Assembly: GCA_030601885.1 (NCBI GenBank)
Contig: JAUWAU010000003.1
Coordinates: 1-64,000, forward strand
DNA length: 64,000 nt
Source: Armatimonadota bacterium
GTDB lineage: Bacteria; Armatimonadota; Zipacnadia; JAUWAU01
Direction of reading: 5' to 3'
A program made the position numbers and the translations under genes. How positions within the stretch are numbered: the stretch's first letter is position 1; every line of letters begins with the position of its first letter. The notes below the pieces were generated by a model. It did no database searches and was not told the origin of the DNA. It saw only the letters and a program-made list of their open reading frames with translations. Below, in pieces: positions 16,892 to 25,942 of this stretch.

Positions 16892-18316
16892 TCACATGCC
16901 TGCCTGTGGGACCGCCAGGTGTGGCCAGTACAGTTTCGCCGTGAGCAGGAGAACCACGATGGACATGATGGCCATGCGCCAGCCGAGGCGCACGAAGTCG
17001 GTGGTACGCAGGTGGCCACTGCCATACACGATCATGCTCGGCGGCGTGCCGAACACGGTGAGGTAGGCAAAGGCGGACGAGATCGCCACCACGAGGCCGG
17101 CGACCACTGGGTGGAGCCCGGCTCGCCCTGCCATCTCCAGCAGGATAGGGGCCACGACGGCGACGGTTGCACCGTCGCTCATGATGTTCGTGAAGAGCAG
17201 CGTCACGAGGGAGAACACCGCCAGAAGCGCAATGCCCCCTTTGATGCCTATAGCGGCGAGCTGCTCCAGCGTCGTGACGGCGACCCATTCGGCGGCGCCC
17301 GTTTCCTTCATGGCTCCACCGAGTGAGATAGCTGCTGCATACACCAGCACGACGCCCCAGTTCACGCCGCTGTTGTAGTCGGACCACTCCACGAGGCCGA
17401 AGATCAGATAGCACGACGCTCCGAGCACGGCGATTACGCCCAGCCCAAGGGTGCGCCCGGCGGCTATCCAGGTGACGAGCGTGGCGACGAAGATGCCCAC
17501 GGCAGCCCACTGGCGCACGCCCATGTGCCCCTCTTCGGCAACATCCTCCCGCAAAGCGGTTACAGCCGCCGTCAGCTCCTCACGCTTTGGACGCAATCCG
17601 AACCACACGATGGCGAAGGCCGCCGGGATCTGAATCAGCACGATCGGGTAGGCGAACTTCATCCATGTTGCATAACCCACCTGCGTATCGAAGAGCTGCT
17701 CCCAGTACCCGACCATGATGATATTGCGCGCGCCGCCCGAGGGAGTGCCGACGCCTCCCGCGGCACAGCCATAGGCGACACAGAACAGCAACAGCTTCGC
17801 CAATCGTTGCTTTCCGGCTTCGTCCTCGCCGCTGGCCTGCACCAGCGCGAGTGCGACGGGAAGCATTAGGGCTGCGACGGTGTGGTCGGCTATGAAGGAG
17901 GCCATGACCCCGGAGATGGCGAGAATTGTAAAGGCGATCCATTTCGTCTTGGGCCCGCTGATTCTCGTGAGGGCGAAGGCGATGCGCCGGTCCACCCGCT
18001 GCCTCACCAGCGCCACGGCAAGCATCAGCGCACCCATGATGAAGAAGACGGCGTCGCCGAAAAACGACTGCACCACGTCGTTGGGCGCCTTGTCGACAAA
18101 CAACACCTGCGCAGCCGCGATCAGGAAGGCCACCGCAGGCAGAGGGATCGCCTCGGTGACCCAGAGTATAACTGCGACGATGACTATGATAAGGATCCGA
18201 TAGCCTTGTAGGGTGAGACCGGCTGGGGTTGGCAGCAGCAGCAGGACTGTGCCCAGCAGTACGGCGAGCAGTGCCCAGCGGCGACGAAGGAGGGCAAAGA
18301 AGACCCGTCGATGCAT
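16892..18316 (-). CDS. DASS/SLC13-family sodium-coupled anion transporter, copy 1
   Basis: A 474-residue inner-membrane transporter with about 11-12 hydrophobic segments. It matches the divalent-anion:sodium symporter (SLC13/CitT-ArsB superfamily) fold: LWVTEAIPLPAVAFLIA near residue 52, GGVGTPSGGARN in the first half and LLFTNIMSDGATVAVVAPI in the second. Known family members carry two Ser-Asn-Thr motifs that bind Na+ and carboxylate. Here the equivalent positions read IADHT and MSDGA, so the substrate may differ. It is extensively similar to the gene upstream (18428-19852), indicating tandem duplication. The stop lies 38 bases before the start of the stress protein, so they form one operon. 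Confidence 0.85.
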   Translation of the reverse strand: MHRRVFFALLRRRWALLAVLLGTVLLLLPTPAGLTLQGYRILIIVIVAVILWVTEAIPLPAVAFLIAAAQVLFVDKAPNDVVQSFFGDAVFFIMGALMLAVALVRQRVDRRIAFALTRISGPKTKWIAFTILAISGVMASFIADHTVAALMLPVALALVQASGEDEAGKQRLAKLLLFCVAYGCAAGGVGTPSGGARNIIMVGYWEQLFDTQVGYATWMKFAYPIVLIQIPAAFAIVWFGLRPKREELTAAVTALREDVAEEGHMGVRQWAAVGIFVATLVTWIAAGRTLGLGVIAVLGASCYLIFGLVEWSDYNSGVNWGVVLVYAAAISLGGAMKETGAAEWVAVTTLEQLAAIGIKGGIALLAVFSLVTLLFTNIMSDGATVAVVAPILLEMAGRAGLHPVVAGLVVAISSAFAYLTVFGTPPSMIVYGSGHLRTTDFVRLGWRMAIMSIVVLLLTAKLYWPHLAVPQAGM

Positions 18317-18427
18317 TGTGGTGACACCATTGTCGAGACATTGGGGCCAATGAGCGAAATCGCGCCCGCCGGGTCAGGACTGCGACGGCTCGATCTAGCG
18401 CGCCGCCGCTGAGCCCACGGTATCGGC

Positions 18428-19852
18428 TCAGCCTGCCGGCCTTGGGATGGATAGATGCGGCCAGTACAGTGCCGCCATCAAGAGCACGATGGCGGTTGAG
18501 ACGATCGCCATTCGCCACCCGAGACGCAAGAAGTCGGTGGTGCGCAGATGGCCAGTGCCGTACACAATGGTGGATGCCGGCGTTCCGAAGACGGTCAGGT
18601 AGGCGTATGCAGACGAGAGCGCGATCACGAATCCGGCGATCACGGGGTGTAGCCCGGCTCGCTGTGCCATCGAAAGGAGAATGGGCGCCAGGACAGCCAC
18701 CGTCGCGCCAGCGCTCATTATGTTGGTGAACAAGAGGGTCACGCCGGCGAAAACCGCGAGAAGGGCGAGGGGTGCTGCGAGGCCGATGGCCGCGAGCTGC
18801 GAGAGGGTTCCGTTGGCGACCCATTCCGCGGCGCCCGTGTCCTTCATCGCTTCGCCGAGCGATATCGCGGCTCCGTACACCAGCACCACTCCCCAGTTTA
18901 CTCCAGTATTGTAGTCCGACCACTGGACCAGGTCCAGCACCAGATAGACCGTCGCGGCGAGGACGGCGATTATGCCCAGTCCGACTCGGTCGCTCAGGGT
19001 GATCCAGGCGGCGAGTGTAGCTGCGAAGATACCGACTACCGCCCACTCACGCGGGCCCATGCGTCCCTCTTCGGCCACTTGCCGGTGCAAAGCCGCCACG
19101 GCCGCAGACAGCTCTCTGCGCTGCGGCCGCATGCCGAACCAGATGACCGCGAAGGCCGGTGGGATCTGCAGCAGCACGATCGGATACGTGAATTTCATCC
19201 ACGTGGCGTAGCCCACGTGCGTATCAAACCAGCGGTGCCAGTACCCTATCACGATGATGTTGCGCGCCCCGCCAGAGGGTGTGCCCAGTCCGCCGATGAT
19301 GCAGCCGTACGCGACGCAAAACAGGAGCAGCTTCGCCAACCGTCGCTGGCCTGCCTCGTCCTCGCCGCTAGAGCTCACCAGAACAAGCACAACGGGCAGC
19401 ATGAGGCCCGCAACGGTATGCTCCCCAATGAAGGACGCGATGACAGCAGACATCACCAGAATGCCGAAGGCGATCCGCCCGGTGCGTGGGCCGCTTATTC
19501 TGGTGAGAACGAAAGCGATCCGACGGTCCAGTCGCTGCTTCACCATGGCCACCGCAAGCATGAGCGAGCCCATGATGAAGAATACGGAATCGTTCCAGAA
19601 CGACATGACCACTTGGTCCGGGCCTTTGTCGGTGAGCATCACCTGGCCAAACGCGATGACGAACGCCACGGCGGGCAGGGGAATGGCTTCGGTGACCCAC
19701 AGGAGCACGGCGACGACGACAATAACGAGCACGTGCCAGCCGTGTACCTCGAGGCCCCGCGGGGGCGGTACAAGCAGCAGAACGGCGCCGATCAGCAGAG
19801 TGATGATCAGCCAGCGACGGCGAGTGATGGCAAATAGGAGACGCCGGTGCAT
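18428..19852 (-). CDS. DASS/SLC13-family sodium-coupled anion transporter, copy 2
   Basis: A 474-residue paralogue of the neighbouring transporter. The two can be aligned along their whole length, with shared blocks such as TEAIPLPAVAF, KLLLFCVAYGC, SDYN.GVNWGVVLVY and HLRTTDF.RLGWRMAI. I use the ATG at 19852 because both copies then begin MHRR; a GTG at 19885 is possible. Neither copy has a Shine-Dalgarno sequence; both have CACCACA just before the ATG, which may point to leaderless or atypical initiation. The canonical Ser-Asn-Thr motifs are replaced here by IGEHT and MSAGA. As first gene of the group it probably carries the promoter in the 19853-20155 gap. Confidence 0.85.
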   Translation of the reverse strand: MHRRLLFAITRRRWLIITLLIGAVLLLVPPPRGLEVHGWHVLVIVVVAVLLWVTEAIPLPAVAFVIAFGQVMLTDKGPDQVVMSFWNDSVFFIMGSLMLAVAMVKQRLDRRIAFVLTRISGPRTGRIAFGILVMSAVIASFIGEHTVAGLMLPVVLVLVSSSGEDEAGQRRLAKLLLFCVAYGCIIGGLGTPSGGARNIIVIGYWHRWFDTHVGYATWMKFTYPIVLLQIPPAFAVIWFGMRPQRRELSAAVAALHRQVAEEGRMGPREWAVVGIFAATLAAWITLSDRVGLGIIAVLAATVYLVLDLVQWSDYNTGVNWGVVLVYGAAISLGEAMKDTGAAEWVANGTLSQLAAIGLAAPLALLAVFAGVTLLFTNIMSAGATVAVLAPILLSMAQRAGLHPVIAGFVIALSSAYAYLTVFGTPASTIVYGTGHLRTTDFLRLGWRMAIVSTAIVLLMAALYWPHLSIPRPAG

Positions 19853-20077
19853 TGTGGTGCCGCGATTGACGGGATGCTGTGCCACGCCACGCGCGAACGG
19901 CCCATAAAGCTCGTCAGGGCGGTTCCGTCTGTCAGACGGTGTGCGCTGGCGTAGTACCCGTCAGTTCGGCGTCCGCCGAGGCTTTCCTGCCGTGGGCACG
20001 TGACTGAGTTGCCACACTCGGAGTGCGGGTCTGGGGCAGAGGCGGGAGGCAGCCAATGGCGTCGCTTCGTATCAGTA

Positions 20078-20100
20078 GGGGCGAGCCGTCGGGTCGCCCC
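20078..20100. repeat. Intergenic palindrome, GGGGCGA...TCGCCCC type
   Basis: A near-perfect palindrome with arms GGGGCGAGCCG / CGGGTCGCCCC around one base. It matches the palindrome at 39219-39241 in 21 of 23 positions. It lies in the 304-base gap between two minus-strand genes; otherwise that gap shows nothing recognisable. Confidence 0.75.
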
Positions 20101-20155
20101 TGCTGCCGAAGGAACAGCTACCGGTGGATAACGGCCAGGTCTTGCGGCGCACCGC

Positions 20156-21172
20156 TCACGCCAGAACCCAGCTCCGCTCGAGCCAGTCCGCATCGCCGGG
20201 TGGCTTTGCGGATGCCAGCCGCTCGAGCGCTTCGCCATCCGCGGGCGATAAGCCCGTCCAGGAGGCGGAGAAGTTCTCCAGCATCTGGTCGAAGGTGTGG
20301 AGCCCCGTGAGGCAGCAATCCACGTACTTGTTCCGCAGCACGAAGGCGACCATGCGGCGCGGCGTGCCCTTGTCGTCGTCGGCGAGATCCAGGCCCTTCA
20401 GCAGCGAGCCACGCGCGAAGGGCTTGATGGTCACGATACCCAGATCGTGCTTTTCGGCCACGGGGAAGACTTCCTCCGCGGCCCGGTGTCGCACGTTGTA
20501 GGGAGCGGAGCAGATGTCGAAGGCGTCGCCGTACTTGGCGATGGCCTCGAGGTAGTTCTCGGGCGTGAAGTGGCTGCCGAAGCCGGTGAAGCGGATCTTT
20601 CCCTGCTGCTTCACCTTCTCCAGGGCCTCGATGCAGTAGGACATGTCCCAGTATTCCTCGGTGGTCATGCTCACCATCATTATGTCCACCGAGTCCATCG
20701 GCCACAGCTTCAGCCGCTCGTCGATGAACTTGTAGATCTCCTGCTTGTCCTCCGGCACCCCGTGCGACTTGTGGCATAGCCGCACGCAGACGATGACGTC
20801 ATCGGCTCTGTCCAAGCGCTTGAGCACCTTTCCCGGCAGCTCGTGCTCGCTGATGGCCGTGTCGGCATCGAAGAAGTTCACGCCCATGTCGAGCGCGGCG
20901 CTGATGATCTCCACCGCCTCGTCCTCGGAGACCTTCCGGGGGCCCGCCGGATCGGGCACCCGCGGGTACTCCCAGCTATGTCCGCCGAAGCCGATCTCGG
21001 ACACCATGAGGTTGGTCTTGCCGAGCCGGCGCTTTTTCACCTGGCCTGGTGGTGTGTTGCCTGCCCACGCCGGGCCCAGGCTCCCGGCGACGATAGCCAT
21101 GCCGGCCCGGCCGAGGAACCGTCTGCGGGTTATGTGCCTCCGGTTGGCGCCCACTGCGTGATCGCATGCCAT
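20156..21172 (-). CDS. Tat-exported aldo/keto-reductase-like protein
   Basis: A 338-residue protein with a twin-arginine signal (RRHITRRRFLGRAG, then a hydrophobic stretch ending AWA). The body has the aldo/keto reductase TIM-barrel pattern: RRLGKTNLMVSEIGFGG, GVNFFDADTAISEHELPGK, LEKVKQQGKIRFTGFGSH. The usual catalytic Asp-Tyr-Lys-His set is not intact: the DxADxYG segment is DADTAISE, the Lys segment reads VCVRLCHKS, and the His segment reads MMVSMTT. So it may not be a normal NADPH oxidoreductase. The start at 21172 has AGGGAAG at 9-base spacing; an upstream GTG at 21181 is too close. It lies 42 bases downstream of a second Tat protein of related fold. Confidence 0.8.
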   Translation of the reverse strand: MACDHAVGANRRHITRRRFLGRAGMAIVAGSLGPAWAGNTPPGQVKKRRLGKTNLMVSEIGFGGHSWEYPRVPDPAGPRKVSEDEAVEIISAALDMGVNFFDADTAISEHELPGKVLKRLDRADDVIVCVRLCHKSHGVPEDKQEIYKFIDERLKLWPMDSVDIMMVSMTTEEYWDMSYCIEALEKVKQQGKIRFTGFGSHFTPENYLEAIAKYGDAFDICSAPYNVRHRAAEEVFPVAEKHDLGIVTIKPFARGSLLKGLDLADDDKGTPRRMVAFVLRNKYVDCCLTGLHTFDQMLENFSASWTGLSPADGEALERLASAKPPGDADWLERSWVLA

Positions 21173-21214
21173 GATATTCACCTTCCCTGAGTCTGCACTC
21201 GGTGCGGCGTCCCG

Positions 21215-22183
21215 TCAGGCGCCGTACTTGCGCGTCAGTGCGGCGTTCTCGGCCGCCTGGTCGGTGAAGCGCGGGTACATGCCGACGATGACGGCATCGG
21301 TCGGCTTGATGTCCCCAAACGTGGATGCAAAGGCCTGTGCAACAGTCTTCGGGTCCCTGCAGAGGCGTCCCGCTGCCAGGATCTTGAAGGCGAGGCATGT
21401 CTTGTCCGTCTGCCGAAGCACCTTGCACATCCGGGGTGGGTCCTCCGCCAGATACACCTCGCGCACCGGAATGGGAACGTATCCGAGAAGCTGCTTCAGC
21501 TCCGCCTCGGTCCGGTGCCGCTCGTACACGCACGCCATGTAGAAGTCTACGTCCCAGCCGTTCTCTTCCACGTACTCGATGACCGCGGGCATGTGCGTCG
21601 AGAGTCCCACCTGCACTCCCGCATCCCGCACACGCTTCAGGAAGTCCCGGATCTCATCGATCTTCCCGGCCTTGAAGCTACTGTCCGTGACCTCGCCGTG
21701 GTGGGCAATCCCGATGGCTCCGGCGGCGACGGCCTGCCGGATGGCGTCAGGCCTCTTCGGATCGTCGCGCTCGAGCGCAATGTACTGGATCGTGCCGCCT
21801 TCGGCACGATAGCGCCTGTAGTAGTCGAGGGCGACCGGGCCGGAGCTCTGCCACGTGTTGATGCCCTTCTCCTCGCAGTGCCGCAGGAGTCCCATCACCC
21901 GGTCGGGGGTGAAATACTCGTGCATGTGCAGGTCCAGCAGTTTGGACAGGTGTGAGCCGGCCGTGATGGGATTGCCGCCGACGATCAGGCGAGACACGGA
22001 GTGGGGGCCGAAGGGGACCTGCGGCAGCTCCTTGCCCTGCTGCTCGTCTTCCCCACTGTCGGTCTGCACGGCTGCTGCCATAGAGGATCCTCCTAATCGC
22101 GCTGCATAAAGGCCCATCGGTACCGCAGCGGCCGTCTGCAGAAATCGCCGCCGTCCGAGATTATTCACTTCGCCGGGCTCCAT
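21215..22183 (-). CDS. Tat-exported TIM-barrel protein related to aldo/keto reductases
   Basis: A 322-residue protein with a twin-arginine signal (LGRRRFLQTAAAVPMGLYAA). The mature part shows a divergent aldo/keto reductase-like barrel: VSRLIVGGNPITAGSH, RHCEEKGINTWQSSGPVALD, AAGAIGIAHHGEVTD, FLKRVRDAGVQVGLSTH, ACVYERHRTEAELKQLL. None of the classical catalytic residues is recognisable. Secreted proteins of this kind are frequent in Planctomycetota-like genomes, but I know of no assigned activity. There is no clear ribosome binding site. It is the first gene of a pair with 20156-21172, and both are probably exported folded. Confidence 0.65.
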   Translation of the reverse strand: MEPGEVNNLGRRRFLQTAAAVPMGLYAARLGGSSMAAAVQTDSGEDEQQGKELPQVPFGPHSVSRLIVGGNPITAGSHLSKLLDLHMHEYFTPDRVMGLLRHCEEKGINTWQSSGPVALDYYRRYRAEGGTIQYIALERDDPKRPDAIRQAVAAGAIGIAHHGEVTDSSFKAGKIDEIRDFLKRVRDAGVQVGLSTHMPAVIEYVEENGWDVDFYMACVYERHRTEAELKQLLGYVPIPVREVYLAEDPPRMCKVLRQTDKTCLAFKILAAGRLCRDPKTVAQAFASTFGDIKPTDAVIVGMYPRFTDQAAENAALTRKYGA

Positions 22184-22335
22184 TGAGAATGACGAGCACT
22201 GGGCTCCGTTCAGCCCGGGCCTGGCTCACGACTCCAGCACCCACGGCTCCCCGCGTTCCGTAGCGTAGCCGCTCCGTCAAGCTGTGTCAATCAGATTCAT
22301 GCGGAACGCGTGCGTGTACAATTTGTCGGTAACCT

Positions 22336-22480
22336 GGCACCCGGGTGCCGCGGGCTTGCCCGCCTCAGGCGGGTTGCTTGTCCCTCTGTGACTCGTGCTA
22401 CGTAGCGAGCTACTTCCGGCCTTCGCAGCCGGGGCTGCTTCGGCGGAGTAAGCTCGCAGAGCAGCAAGCAGGACCCCGCC
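22336..22480. repeat. Cluster of short palindromes in the 22184-22577 gap
   Basis: Several perfect palindromes follow each other: GGCACCCGGGTGCC (22336-22349), CCCGCCTCAGGCGGG (22359-22373) and GCTACGTAGC (22397-22406). Then comes CTTCCGGCCTTCGC ... CTTCGGCGGAGT, a variant of the modules at 11021-11147. No gene is seen in this 394-base gap. Confidence 0.7.
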
Positions 22481-22577
22481 ACGGGGCCCAAGGGTCAGGG
22501 TCAACCCCTGCAGCTCTTACGGCAGGTAAGAAAGGCCACACGGGTAGCGAGATAGGCGTGAGTCGGCGCCTGCCCTA

Positions 22578-25500
22578 TTAGCCTGCTGGGCTGGCGCCGC
22601 CTTCGCCCAGCTCTCGCAATAGCTGCTTCACCGCCGCCTCGAGCTGGGGGTCTTTGCCCGCCGCATAGTCCTCGTACCTCAATGGTACGCGGATGTCCGG
22701 CGGCACGCCATAGTTCTCCAGGTTGATCCCTTTGAGCGTATACCAGCCCACGACCGGCACCCGGAAGTACGTGCCATCGCGCAGCGTGGTGTTGTACGTA
22801 CCGATCACCGCGCCCACGGTGGGCATGCCAACGAGCTTGCCGAGGCCCTTTTCTCGGAAGCCATTGGGGAATATCTCGGCGTCGCTCGCGGAATACTCGT
22901 TGATGAGCACGGCCCTGGGGCCCTCGAAGAGGGCCAGCGGGCTCGTTTGTTTCTCCAGATTGCGGTACCGTCGGTATGCGTGAGTGGCCTGGGTGAGCAG
23001 GTCGAGCAAATCGTCGTGGATGCGCCCGCCGCCATTGTAGCGCACGTCGATGATGAGCGCGTCATAGTGCTGCGCCTCACCGTGCAGCTCGCGAGTGAAC
23101 TTCTCCAGAGAGCCTGCGTCCATCGAGCGGATGTGCAGGTAGTACACCCGGCCGTCGGAGAGCTGCTTGGCCATCTCGCGCCGCTGCCGCACCCAGCGAT
23201 CGTAGAACAGATTGTACCAGGCGCTGCGCCCAATGGGCTTAACCGATATCGTACGAGCGGTCTTGCCGCCCGGCTTGCGCGCGGCCCTGAGCCGCACCCG
23301 CTTGCCGATGGTGCCGTTGAGCTTCTCGTAGAGCTGCTCGTTGTTTTCCACGGGTTCTTCGTTCAGTTCGAGAAGGTACTCCCCGGGCGCCACGCGGCTT
23401 CCGGCTTTATCAGTCGGTCCTTCGGGCATGACGTCAATTACCCGCAGCCCGGGGCCGGTATAGTCCGGATCGAACCATAGGCCCAGGAATCCCGTGCCCG
23501 GTCCCGATCTGCCGCCGCCGGAGACGGCAAGGTGTGATGCATTGAGCTCGCCGATCATGCGGGCCATTAGACTGTGGAGCTCCTGTGGCGCCAAAGTACC
23601 ATCTACATGTGCCGCGTACCGGTCTCGCACGGCGGTCCAATCGACCCCGTGGTGCTTTGGGTCGTAAAAGCGCTCGTCCAGCAGGGCCCATCCCTGCTGG
23701 AAGGTGCGGAGTTGATCCTCGCGCGCATCCAGGCGCATTTCGGCTTTGAAGCTCACGGTCTCCGCTTTTCCGCCGCCGCCGTCCACTTTCTTCAGGTCGC
23801 CGTCGCTCAGGAAGAACAGCATGCTGCCGTCCTGCTGCCACCGCAAGTTGCTCGCCGGCATCTTGCCCGGCACGAACTGCTTCGCGTCCTCACCCTCCGG
23901 CGAGACGGTCCACACCTGCGGTTCGCCGCGCACGCTGAGGGTATAGACCAGCTTATCTCCCGTCGGCGACAATGCCAGGTTTCGCTCATCCTCCTCCGTC
24001 CTCGTGAGCCGAGTGACCCGGTCCTCGATGCGTTCGAAATCGATCTTGATGGGCTTGATTGGCTTCTTCGGCTTCGCCTGCTCCTTCTTCTTCTCGTCTT
24101 CCGCCTTGGCCTCAGGCGCTCTGCCTTCACCCTTTTCCTCCTTCTTCGCCTCCTGGGCCTCGTAGTCGTCGAACTTCGGCGGCTTCCGCTGGAGGTCAAG
24201 GGCATAGATGTCGTAGTTCTCGCCGCGGTCGGAGAGGAAGAACAGCTTCTTCCCGTCGGGCGACCATTGCCCGTCGACGTTGTAACCGGGGTACTTCGTG
24301 ACGTTCACCGCCTCCCCGCCGTCGATGGGTATGATCCACAGGTCCCGCGTCCTTACCAGGTCTCGCTTATCGAACAGAATCCAGCGGAAGTCGGGCGAGA
24401 AGCGGAAGCTGCCGATGAACGGCCCCGGGTGCAGGTCTTTCACCGGGCCGCCGTTGGCCGGGATCGAGTGCAGACTATCACTGTACCCACGGGTGAAGTA
24501 GATACGCTTGCCTCGCGGGCCGTAGCAGGGACTGTGTTCGTACTCGGGCGATTTCAGCAGCAGGCGCACCTGTTGTTTCTCCACGTCCAGTACGTACAGA
24601 TCGGTGTTGCCGCCGTTACGTGTCGAAGTGAAGACGACGTGCTTGGCGTCCGGCGACCACATGAAATCGCGGTCGGCGGCCGGGGAGTTTGTCAGACGAA
24701 TGGCGTCGTTCTTCAGGTCCGGGCGCACGAGGAAGAGCTCGTCGTGAACCGCGATGGCGACATATTTGCCGTCCGGCGATGCCTCGATCTCCTGGACGTC
24801 GCCGGTGAACTCCTTGGTCTCCACGAAGTTCTCCCGAATATCTGCAGCGCCTCGAATCGTCAGCTTTCGCGGTTCGCCGCCGGGGGTCGGTATAGTCCAC
24901 AAATCGAAGTCGTACTCGAAGACGATGGCGGAGCCATCCTCGGACACGGACGGGTAGCTGACGGCGCCCGTCTCAAAGGAGGTCAGCGGCGTCTTCTTGC
25001 CGTCGGCGAGACTGATGCGGCACAGATTCGGGCGGCCAAACTGCTCGGTCACGCAGAAGATGCTGTTCCCGTCGGGCGAGAACATGGGCCAGCGGTCGGC
25101 GCCATTGAAGTCCGTGATCTCCTTCATGGAGTTGGCGGCCGGGTCGAGGAGGTAGATGTTCGCCGCGCGGCTGCCCCGGTAGCCCTTGCGCCACCACGAG
25201 ACGCCGCCCCGGACGAGAGCCATGCGCTGTCCGTCCGGTGCCCAAGCGGCGTGCGAGAGGCTGAAGCCGTGCTCGATCACGCATCGGACGCGTCCGGTTC
25301 CAATCTCGACGGCGAAGATGGAGGTGTAACGCGTGTCCCGGCCGCTCGAGGCGAACAGGATCTGCTGTCCATCCGGCGACCAGTCCGTCACCCGGTCCCA
25401 GGCGCTGTGGTAGGTGAGTCGGAGCACCTGGCCGCCGTCGGCAGGCACGATGAAGACGTCGTAATTGCCCCATCGGTCGGATGAGAAGGCGATCCATTTC

Positions 25501-25796
25501 CCGTCCGGAGACCAGCGCGCATAGGCGTCGTAGGCGTTGTGCACCGTGATGCGGTGCGCAACGCCGCCGGTGGCCGGCGCGACCCCTGAGCCCTGGCGGG
25601 CCGGCGTGGCCCCGGCCAAAGCGACAGGGGCCACCCACAGATCGCCGCGATACGAAAAGCAGACCTTCGAAGCATCCGGCGAGAGCGCAGGATAGTGCGC
25701 GTCGTGGATCAACGGAAGCTCCGTCGGGAACAAGGCAGCCTCAGCCGCGCCGCCGATGCTCACCAACACGCAGGAAAGAACAAGCAAGAGTCGCAT
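22578..25796 (-). CDS. Tricorn protease homologue (S41, beta-propellers, PDZ)
   Basis: A 1072-residue secreted peptidase with a signal peptide (LLLVLSCVLVSIGGAAEA). The N-terminal half has two WD40-like/TolB-type beta-propellers (repeats of PDGKWIAFSSDRWGNYD and WSPDGQQILF type). Then come a C1-like part with ELNASHLAVSGGG, a PDZ domain (about residues 765-850, GLRVIDVMPEGPTDKAG) and the S41 catalytic core with IIDVRYNGGGRIHDD, NEYSASDAEIF (nucleophile Ser) and ENYGVPPDIRV. This is the full tricorn architecture. A strongly charged insert, rich in Lys and Glu (about residues 540-580), sits after the second propeller. Archaeal tricorn is cytoplasmic, whereas this one has a secretion signal, so it probably degrades peptides in the envelope. 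Confidence 0.92.
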   Translation of the reverse strand: MRLLLVLSCVLVSIGGAAEAALFPTELPLIHDAHYPALSPDASKVCFSYRGDLWVAPVALAGATPARQGSGVAPATGGVAHRITVHNAYDAYARWSPDGKWIAFSSDRWGNYDVFIVPADGGQVLRLTYHSAWDRVTDWSPDGQQILFASSGRDTRYTSIFAVEIGTGRVRCVIEHGFSLSHAAWAPDGQRMALVRGGVSWWRKGYRGSRAANIYLLDPAANSMKEITDFNGADRWPMFSPDGNSIFCVTEQFGRPNLCRISLADGKKTPLTSFETGAVSYPSVSEDGSAIVFEYDFDLWTIPTPGGEPRKLTIRGAADIRENFVETKEFTGDVQEIEASPDGKYVAIAVHDELFLVRPDLKNDAIRLTNSPAADRDFMWSPDAKHVVFTSTRNGGNTDLYVLDVEKQQVRLLLKSPEYEHSPCYGPRGKRIYFTRGYSDSLHSIPANGGPVKDLHPGPFIGSFRFSPDFRWILFDKRDLVRTRDLWIIPIDGGEAVNVTKYPGYNVDGQWSPDGKKLFFLSDRGENYDIYALDLQRKPPKFDDYEAQEAKKEEKGEGRAPEAKAEDEKKKEQAKPKKPIKPIKIDFERIEDRVTRLTRTEEDERNLALSPTGDKLVYTLSVRGEPQVWTVSPEGEDAKQFVPGKMPASNLRWQQDGSMLFFLSDGDLKKVDGGGGKAETVSFKAEMRLDAREDQLRTFQQGWALLDERFYDPKHHGVDWTAVRDRYAAHVDGTLAPQELHSLMARMIGELNASHLAVSGGGRSGPGTGFLGLWFDPDYTGPGLRVIDVMPEGPTDKAGSRVAPGEYLLELNEEPVENNEQLYEKLNGTIGKRVRLRAARKPGGKTARTISVKPIGRSAWYNLFYDRWVRQRREMAKQLSDGRVYYLHIRSMDAGSLEKFTRELHGEAQHYDALIIDVRYNGGGRIHDDLLDLLTQATHAYRRYRNLEKQTSPLALFEGPRAVLINEYSASDAEIFPNGFREKGLGKLVGMPTVGAVIGTYNTTLRDGTYFRVPVVGWYTLKGINLENYGVPPDIRVPLRYEDYAAGKDPQLEAAVKQLLRELGEGGASPAG

Positions 25797-25942
25797 GCAT
25801 CACCGCCCGCTTTCTTCACATTTTGGGACGAAGCCGGAACGTCATGCTTCCCGACCGCTCGGGGTCGATCCCGGCTCCTCCCCCGCTATCGTGGTTGCAC
25901 TTCTGACCGCCACAGCACCGAGTTCGGCCATGCGCCAGCGCC

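Noticed and set aside
16854..17510. N-terminal extension of the universal stress protein
   Set aside because: It lies over the DASS transporter gene in another frame; GGAGG and the UspA motif support the start at 16853.
23574..25484. Very long open frame antisense to the tricorn protease gene
   Set aside because: It lacks a start signal and family-like sequence and lies wholly over a well-recognised gene. High GC creates such antisense frames throughout the window, for example at 1023-1916 and 31082-32380.
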